Positions 23,422 through 26,330 of a stretch of 26,330 bases of DNA are shown piece after piece. The stretch is from Anaerolineae bacterium. Lineage in GTDB: Bacteria; Chloroflexota; Anaerolineae; Anaerolineales; Villigracilaceae. The first letter of the stretch is position 1, and every line of letters starts with the position of its first letter. The stretch lies in the NCBI GenBank assembly GCA_017303735.1, contig JAFLCF010000037.1, forward strand, positions 1,951-28,280, written 5' to 3'. The notes beneath the pieces were generated by a model that searched no databases, was not told the origin of the DNA, and worked only from the letters and a program-made list of their open reading frames with translations. Position numbers and translations under genes: made by a program.

Positions 23422-23769
23422 TTATTTGTTACCTTTCATTTTTGCGGTTACTTCTAAATATTTATCGTGCGGTTCGGCTGTCAAGCCGTTGATTCCTTGT
23501 TTGGGGAAATACCAGCCGTGAAGATAAACTTGCCCCAGGGTCATCAAAGTAATGACGCCCCAGAACCCATATCTGCTGAATAAAATGCCGATAGCAGCCA
23601 AAACGCCCACTACGATGAAAAGTTTGGCCACTCTTTGTTGAATCGGTACATGCTTCTCAAAGTTATTGAAAACAACAAAATAAGCCAGGCTTGCCACCGT
23701 CAAGACGATGAGAATTTCCGTCAGGCTGACGGCGGGTAATGACGGGAATAAAACAGCCTGTTCCAGCAT
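23422..23769 (-). CDS. Small membrane protein of unknown function (115 aa)
   Basis: The protein has about three predicted membrane helices (around residues 16-34, 49-64 and 68-86): SLTEILIVLTVASLAYFVVF, KLFIVVGVLAAIGILF, and GFWGVITLMTLGQVYLHGWYFP. The tail is charged and cytoplasmic-like (TAEPHDKYLEVTAKMKGNK). No family is recognised. It begins 4 bases after the stop of the DtxR gene and ends 2 bases before the methyltransferase gene, so it is firmly within the operon and probably works with the methyltransferase or transporter. Confidence 0.75.
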   Translation of the reverse strand: MLEQAVLFPSLPAVSLTEILIVLTVASLAYFVVFNNFEKHVPIQQRVAKLFIVVGVLAAIGILFSRYGFWGVITLMTLGQVYLHGWYFPKQGINGLTAEPHDKYLEVTAKMKGNK

Positions 23770-23773
23770 ATAT

Positions 23774-24442
23774 TTATCTTTCTTCTATAAAGATCTTGCT
23801 CGTGATGTTCAACCCGAGAACGGTTGTCTTTTTTCTGACTTTGATGGTGAGGTTATGGTCAAAGGGAGAGTAGTCGGTCACTTCGATTTCCGCGCCGGGG
23901 ATCAAGCCCAGGCTTTCAAGATAACGAAGCAGATCGGTATCTGCGGCTTTAACACATTTCAAAATGCCGCTTTGTTTCGGGCGCAAAGAGGAAAGTGGTG
24001 CCGAATTATCGGTTGGCATTTTCAGATCCTCTGTGGGGATCAATTCGCCATGCGGGTCGCGAGTGGGATGTCCCATGGCGGCGGCGATGCGCCGTTCAAA
24101 ATCTTCCGAGATCACATGCTCAAGCCGTTCGGCTTCTTCATGCACTTCATCCCAGGAATAGCCTAACGTTTGCACCAGCCAGGCTTCCAATAAACGGTGA
24201 TGCCGGATTACCTCAAGTGCGGCTTTTTTTCCTTCTTTGGTCAGTGTAGCGCCCTGATGTTTTTGATATTCAACCAGAGGCGGAGTGGCCGATGCAAGTT
24301 TCTGGATCATGCCAGTCACCGAAGGCGCGCTGATGTTCAACTTTTGTGCCAGTGCGTTGGTGCTGGCGGTTTCACCGTTCTCGGTCAAGTCGTAGATGTG
24401 TTTCAAGTAATCTTGAGTTGAAAATGTGATCTTCTGTGCCAT
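23774..24442 (-). CDS. DtxR/MntR family metal-dependent repressor
   Basis: The 222-residue protein starts at the ATG at 24442 (MAQKITFSTQ), 2 bases after the stop of the preceding gene; a longer frame to 24601 overlaps that gene and is rejected. It has the winged helix (TNALAQKLNISAPSVTGMIQKLA, about 28-50), the dimerisation and metal-site helices with H81/H82, E86, H101, E105 and H109 (RHHRLLEAWL and WDEVHEEAERLEH), the HPTRDPHG signature and a C-terminal SH3/FeoA-like domain (about 150-222). In this family Fe(II) or Mn(II) promotes DNA binding. It is second in an uptake operon whose promoter holds DtxR-like palindromes, so metal-dependent self-repression is expected. Confidence 0.92.
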   Translation of the reverse strand: MAQKITFSTQDYLKHIYDLTENGETASTNALAQKLNISAPSVTGMIQKLASATPPLVEYQKHQGATLTKEGKKAALEVIRHHRLLEAWLVQTLGYSWDEVHEEAERLEHVISEDFERRIAAAMGHPTRDPHGELIPTEDLKMPTDNSAPLSSLRPKQSGILKCVKAADTDLLRYLESLGLIPGAEIEVTDYSPFDHNLTIKVRKKTTVLGLNITSKIFIEER

Positions 24443-24444
24443 GA

Positions 24445-25128
24445 TTAATTCCAAAGGGTGATGGTGGTGCAGATAAAGAAAGCCATAAACGCAATGTTGA
24501 ACGCCGCTCCTTCTGTGGCGTCGCGGACGAATTGCGGCAGGATGCGTTTTATCAGCATCCATGCAATGGTCATTGTCAACGGCGTCACACCTGCCATCCA
24601 AACTGGGAAGAGCGTGTTACCCGATGCCGCCAAGATCGAAAACATGATCGATGCAATGACGATGAACAGTAACAACGGTGCATATGTGATAATTAAAACT
24701 TTTTTGTGACGTTCGATCATGCCCGCTATTACAGCCTGTGAATTTTCTTCGACTTGATTAAGTGCCTGGACATATTCGCCCATGTAATAGAACGTCCCAT
24801 GCACGAATGTCCCGATGACGGAAGCGATTCCAAACAACCCGACAGTTGCCAGCACGACCCAAGCTGTTCCGCCGCTCAAGCCTTGATACACCTGCCAATA
24901 GCCGAGCAATAGCAGCGGCGTAGCAAAGACTCCGATCAATGCGCCCCATGTGAGGCGTGTGGGAGAGAGCACCACCATCTTCTCGGCATCTGAGAGCAAT
25001 TTGGCAAAAGGTTTTAGTTTGGGATACTCATCAAGGCTCACCTTGCTTGCCAGCAAAAGCACATCGCCTATGGCATAAACGAATGCCCCCATGATCGCAA
25101 GCAGACCTGTAAATTGAATAGCGTTCAT
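24445..25128 (-). CDS. Multi-pass membrane protein of unknown function (227 aa)
   Basis: The protein has about six predicted membrane helices, for example FTGLLAIMGAFVYAIGDVLLLAS, WGALIGVFATPLLLLGYWQVY, VVLATVGLFGIASVIGTFVHG and VLIITYAPLLLFIVIASIMF. A Gly-Asp in the first helix and His residues in later ones are noticeable, and HGTFYYMGEYV follows the fourth. I do not recognise the family with confidence. It is the first gene after the DtxR-box promoter and ends 2 bases before the regulator gene, so it is the gene most directly controlled by metal. A role in metal transport or membrane stress is possible but not shown. Confidence 0.78.
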   Translation of the reverse strand: MNAIQFTGLLAIMGAFVYAIGDVLLLASKVSLDEYPKLKPFAKLLSDAEKMVVLSPTRLTWGALIGVFATPLLLLGYWQVYQGLSGGTAWVVLATVGLFGIASVIGTFVHGTFYYMGEYVQALNQVEENSQAVIAGMIERHKKVLIITYAPLLLFIVIASIMFSILAASGNTLFPVWMAGVTPLTMTIAWMLIKRILPQFVRDATEGAAFNIAFMAFFICTTITLWN

Positions 25129-25217
25129 CTTGACTCCATTGCGTCCCGTAGAAAAAAATCACAGGAACTGAAACAAGCATCCCGTAGTGAGGAGGCGTTG
25201 GTTTTAAATTAGTTAAT

Positions 25218-25234
25218 CCTAAAAATATTTTAGG
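25218..25234. promoter_or_regulatory. DtxR-like palindrome 1
   Basis: CCTAAAA-ATA-TTTTAGG is a perfect palindrome apart from a 3-base centre. It covers the -10 region of the operon promoter and shares its right half-site with the second palindrome. Confidence 0.65.
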
Positions 25235-25255
25235 TTAACCTAAATATTTTGTCAA
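25227..25255 (-). promoter_or_regulatory. Promoter of the metal-uptake operon
   Basis: On the minus strand TTGACA (25255-25250), 17 bases, TAAAAT (25232-25227). Both palindromes fall between or over the boxes, so repressor binding would exclude polymerase. Confidence 0.8.
25229..25244. promoter_or_regulatory. DtxR-like palindrome 2 (TTTAGGTTAACCTAAA)
   Basis: This 16-base perfect palindrome closely resembles the DtxR/IdeR box consensus TTAGGTTAGSCTAACCTAA. It fills most of the spacer between the -35 and -10 boxes. The DtxR family protein encoded by the second gene of the operon is the obvious ligand. Confidence 0.78.
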
Positions 25256-25299
25256 GTAAAAAATGCGCATAGTCAGTATAGACTTAAATTTACTACGTG

Positions 25300-25305
25300 T
25301 ATAAT
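25300..25305 (+). promoter_or_regulatory. Candidate -10 box of the SIS gene
   Basis: TATAAT at 25300-25305 lies 17 bases before the ATG at 25322. No strong -35 box is visible at the proper distance. AGAGGTG at 25313-25318 serves as ribosome site. Confidence 0.5.
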
Positions 25306-25321
25306 TTGCGCAGAGGTGCTC

Positions 25322-26330
25322 ATGTCTTTATTTTCTGAAATCAACGAACAGCCAGACCGAATCCGCGCACTGCTTGGGTCGCAGCGAAAATTGACCGAGA
25401 AAATAGCAGCGGCGATCCATACCCACAAGATCGATTATGTATTTCTCGCGGCGCGCGGCACATCGGATAATGCCGGGCGTTATGCAAATTATTTGCTGGG
25501 TGCAAAGAACAATTTGCCCCTGGCGCTGGCGACTCCATCGTTGTTTACGTATTACAAGAAACCACCTGTATTAAAGAATGCGTTGGTGATTGGCATTTCG
25601 CAGTCTGGCAAATCGCCAGATATTGTCAGCGTGTTGGAAGAGGGTAGACGCCAGGGTTGCCTGACTCTTTCGATGACGAATGAACCGGCTTCGCCACTTG
25701 CTCAGGCTTCTGATTTTGTGCTTGAACTTCAAGCCGGTGCTGAGAAAGCTGTGGCTGCGACGAAAACCTACACCACTGAATTGATGTGCGTGGCAATGCT
25801 TTCAGCTGCATTGGCGGATGATAAAAAAATGTGGGAAGAACTTGCAAAGGTGCCAGCTTGGATGAAGCAAGCCCTGAAGCAAAGCGACTTTATTTCTGAA
25901 GCCGTGCAACGTTATCGTTATATCGATCAGACGGTGGTGTTAGGACGCGGCTTCAATTATGCGACGGCTTTCGAGTGGGCGTTGAAATTAAAAGAACTGA
26001 CCTATATCATTGCCGAACCATATTCCTCTGCCGACTTTGCTCATGGACCGATTGCCATGGTCGAGAGTGGGTATCCGGTTATGGCAGTTGCAGCCAAAGG
26101 CAAAGTTTTTGATTCGATGTTGGAAATGCTCAAGCGTTTGCGCTCTGATATTGCAGCGGAATTGGTTGTCATCTCCAATGACAAAAGAGCCCTGTCGCTT
26201 GCCCAGGTTCCTTTGACCATTCCAACCGAAACGCCTGAATGGCTCTCTCCGTTGGTGAGCATCCTTCCGGCGCAATTGTTTGCCTATCATCTCACGCGTG
26301 CCAAAGGCTACAATACCGAACAGCCGCGCA
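25322..26330 (+). CDS. SIS domain sugar-phosphate isomerase/deaminase-like protein (partial at 3' end)
   Basis: The frame opens with MSLFSEINEQPDRIRALL at 25322 and stays open to the right edge, giving 336 codons so far. Two SIS domains are visible. The first (about 30-160) has FLAARGTSDNAGRYANYLL and VIGISQSGKSPDIVSVLEEGRRQG. The second (about 195-330) has VVLGRGFNYATAFEWALKLKELTYIIAEPYSSADFAHGP, the pattern of the isomerase half of GlmS and of AgaS/GlmD-type enzymes. There is no glutaminase domain, so it is not a full GlmS; it probably acts on an amino-sugar phosphate. It is divergent from the metal-uptake operon. Confidence 0.88.
   Translation, partial: MSLFSEINEQPDRIRALLGSQRKLTEKIAAAIHTHKIDYVFLAARGTSDNAGRYANYLLGAKNNLPLALATPSLFTYYKKPPVLKNALVIGISQSGKSPDIVSVLEEGRRQGCLTLSMTNEPASPLAQASDFVLELQAGAEKAVAATKTYTTELMCVAMLSAALADDKKMWEELAKVPAWMKQALKQSDFISEAVQRYRYIDQTVVLGRGFNYATAFEWALKLKELTYIIAEPYSSADFAHGPIAMVESGYPVMAVAAKGKVFDSMLEMLKRLRSDIAAELVVISNDKRALSLAQVPLTIPTETPEWLSPLVSILPAQLFAYHLTRAKGYNTEQPR

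Noticed and set aside
24443..24601. N-terminal extension of the DtxR protein
   Set aside because: It lies inside the preceding membrane-protein gene and adds no domain; DtxR proteins start near the helix-turn-helix.
1..26330. tRNA, rRNA, CRISPR arrays, transposases and phage genes
   Set aside because: No cloverleaf, no regularly spaced repeats and no recognisable mobile-element protein were seen by eye on either strand.

Overview
The window is 26,330 bases of densely packed bacterial DNA. Genes are short-spaced, most are on the minus strand, and promoters are clearly sigma70-like. The best guess for the host is a member of Chloroflexota, near Anaerolineae. This rests on gene content and protein style (split FeoB, DtxR-FeoA fusion, TPR-S24 protein, DUF4404 protein, Gly/Met-rich secreted protein), not on a marker gene. 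There is no rRNA, tRNA, CRISPR array, transposase or phage structural gene. Several dispersed palindromic repeats are present.

Layout. (1) 1-1344: polar amino-acid ABC transporter, with a permease cut by the window edge and a lipoprotein binding protein, under a TTGACA/TATAAA promoter and with a hairpin between the two genes. (2) 1448-1858: an SCP2-like protein. (3) 1860-8909: seven co-directional minus-strand genes behind one near-consensus promoter: KAP-type P-loop NTPase, two paralogous membrane SPFH proteins, a TPR-like/S24 (LexA-peptidase-like) fusion, a GIY-YIG domain protein, a histidine phosphatase and a GNAT acetyltransferase. The first four form the most unusual unit in the window. 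(4) 8960-10273: small plus-strand genes (unknown 86-aa protein, DUF4404 protein, secreted DUF2680-like protein) with strong terminators. (5) 10276-11115: PEP mutase/isocitrate lyase superfamily enzyme. (6) 11213-14588: zinc-type efflux operon made of an SmtB/CzrA-like ArsR repressor, a CDF exporter and a P1B ATPase, with a textbook promoter and operator. (7) 14615-15298: a lipoprotein. (8) 15373-25255: a probable 11-gene metal-uptake operon starting at a promoter that contains overlapping DtxR-type boxes. In transcription order it encodes a membrane protein, a DtxR/MntR regulator, a small membrane protein, an ICMT-like methyltransferase, a TroA-like binding protein, an ABC ATPase, two ABC permeases with winged-helix tails, a membrane-anchored DtxR-FeoA fusion, and FeoB split into a GTPase and a membrane protein. 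(9) 25322 to the end: a two-domain SIS sugar-phosphate isomerase-like protein, cut by the window edge.

How the parts fit. Regions 6 and 8 are the two arms of transition-metal homeostasis: zinc-type efflux under an ArsR sensor, and manganese/iron/zinc-type uptake under DtxR-type control. Region 3 looks like a membrane microdomain system, with an NTPase, an HflK/HflC-like SPFH pair and a peptidase-like sensor. A stress or defence role is plausible but is inference only.
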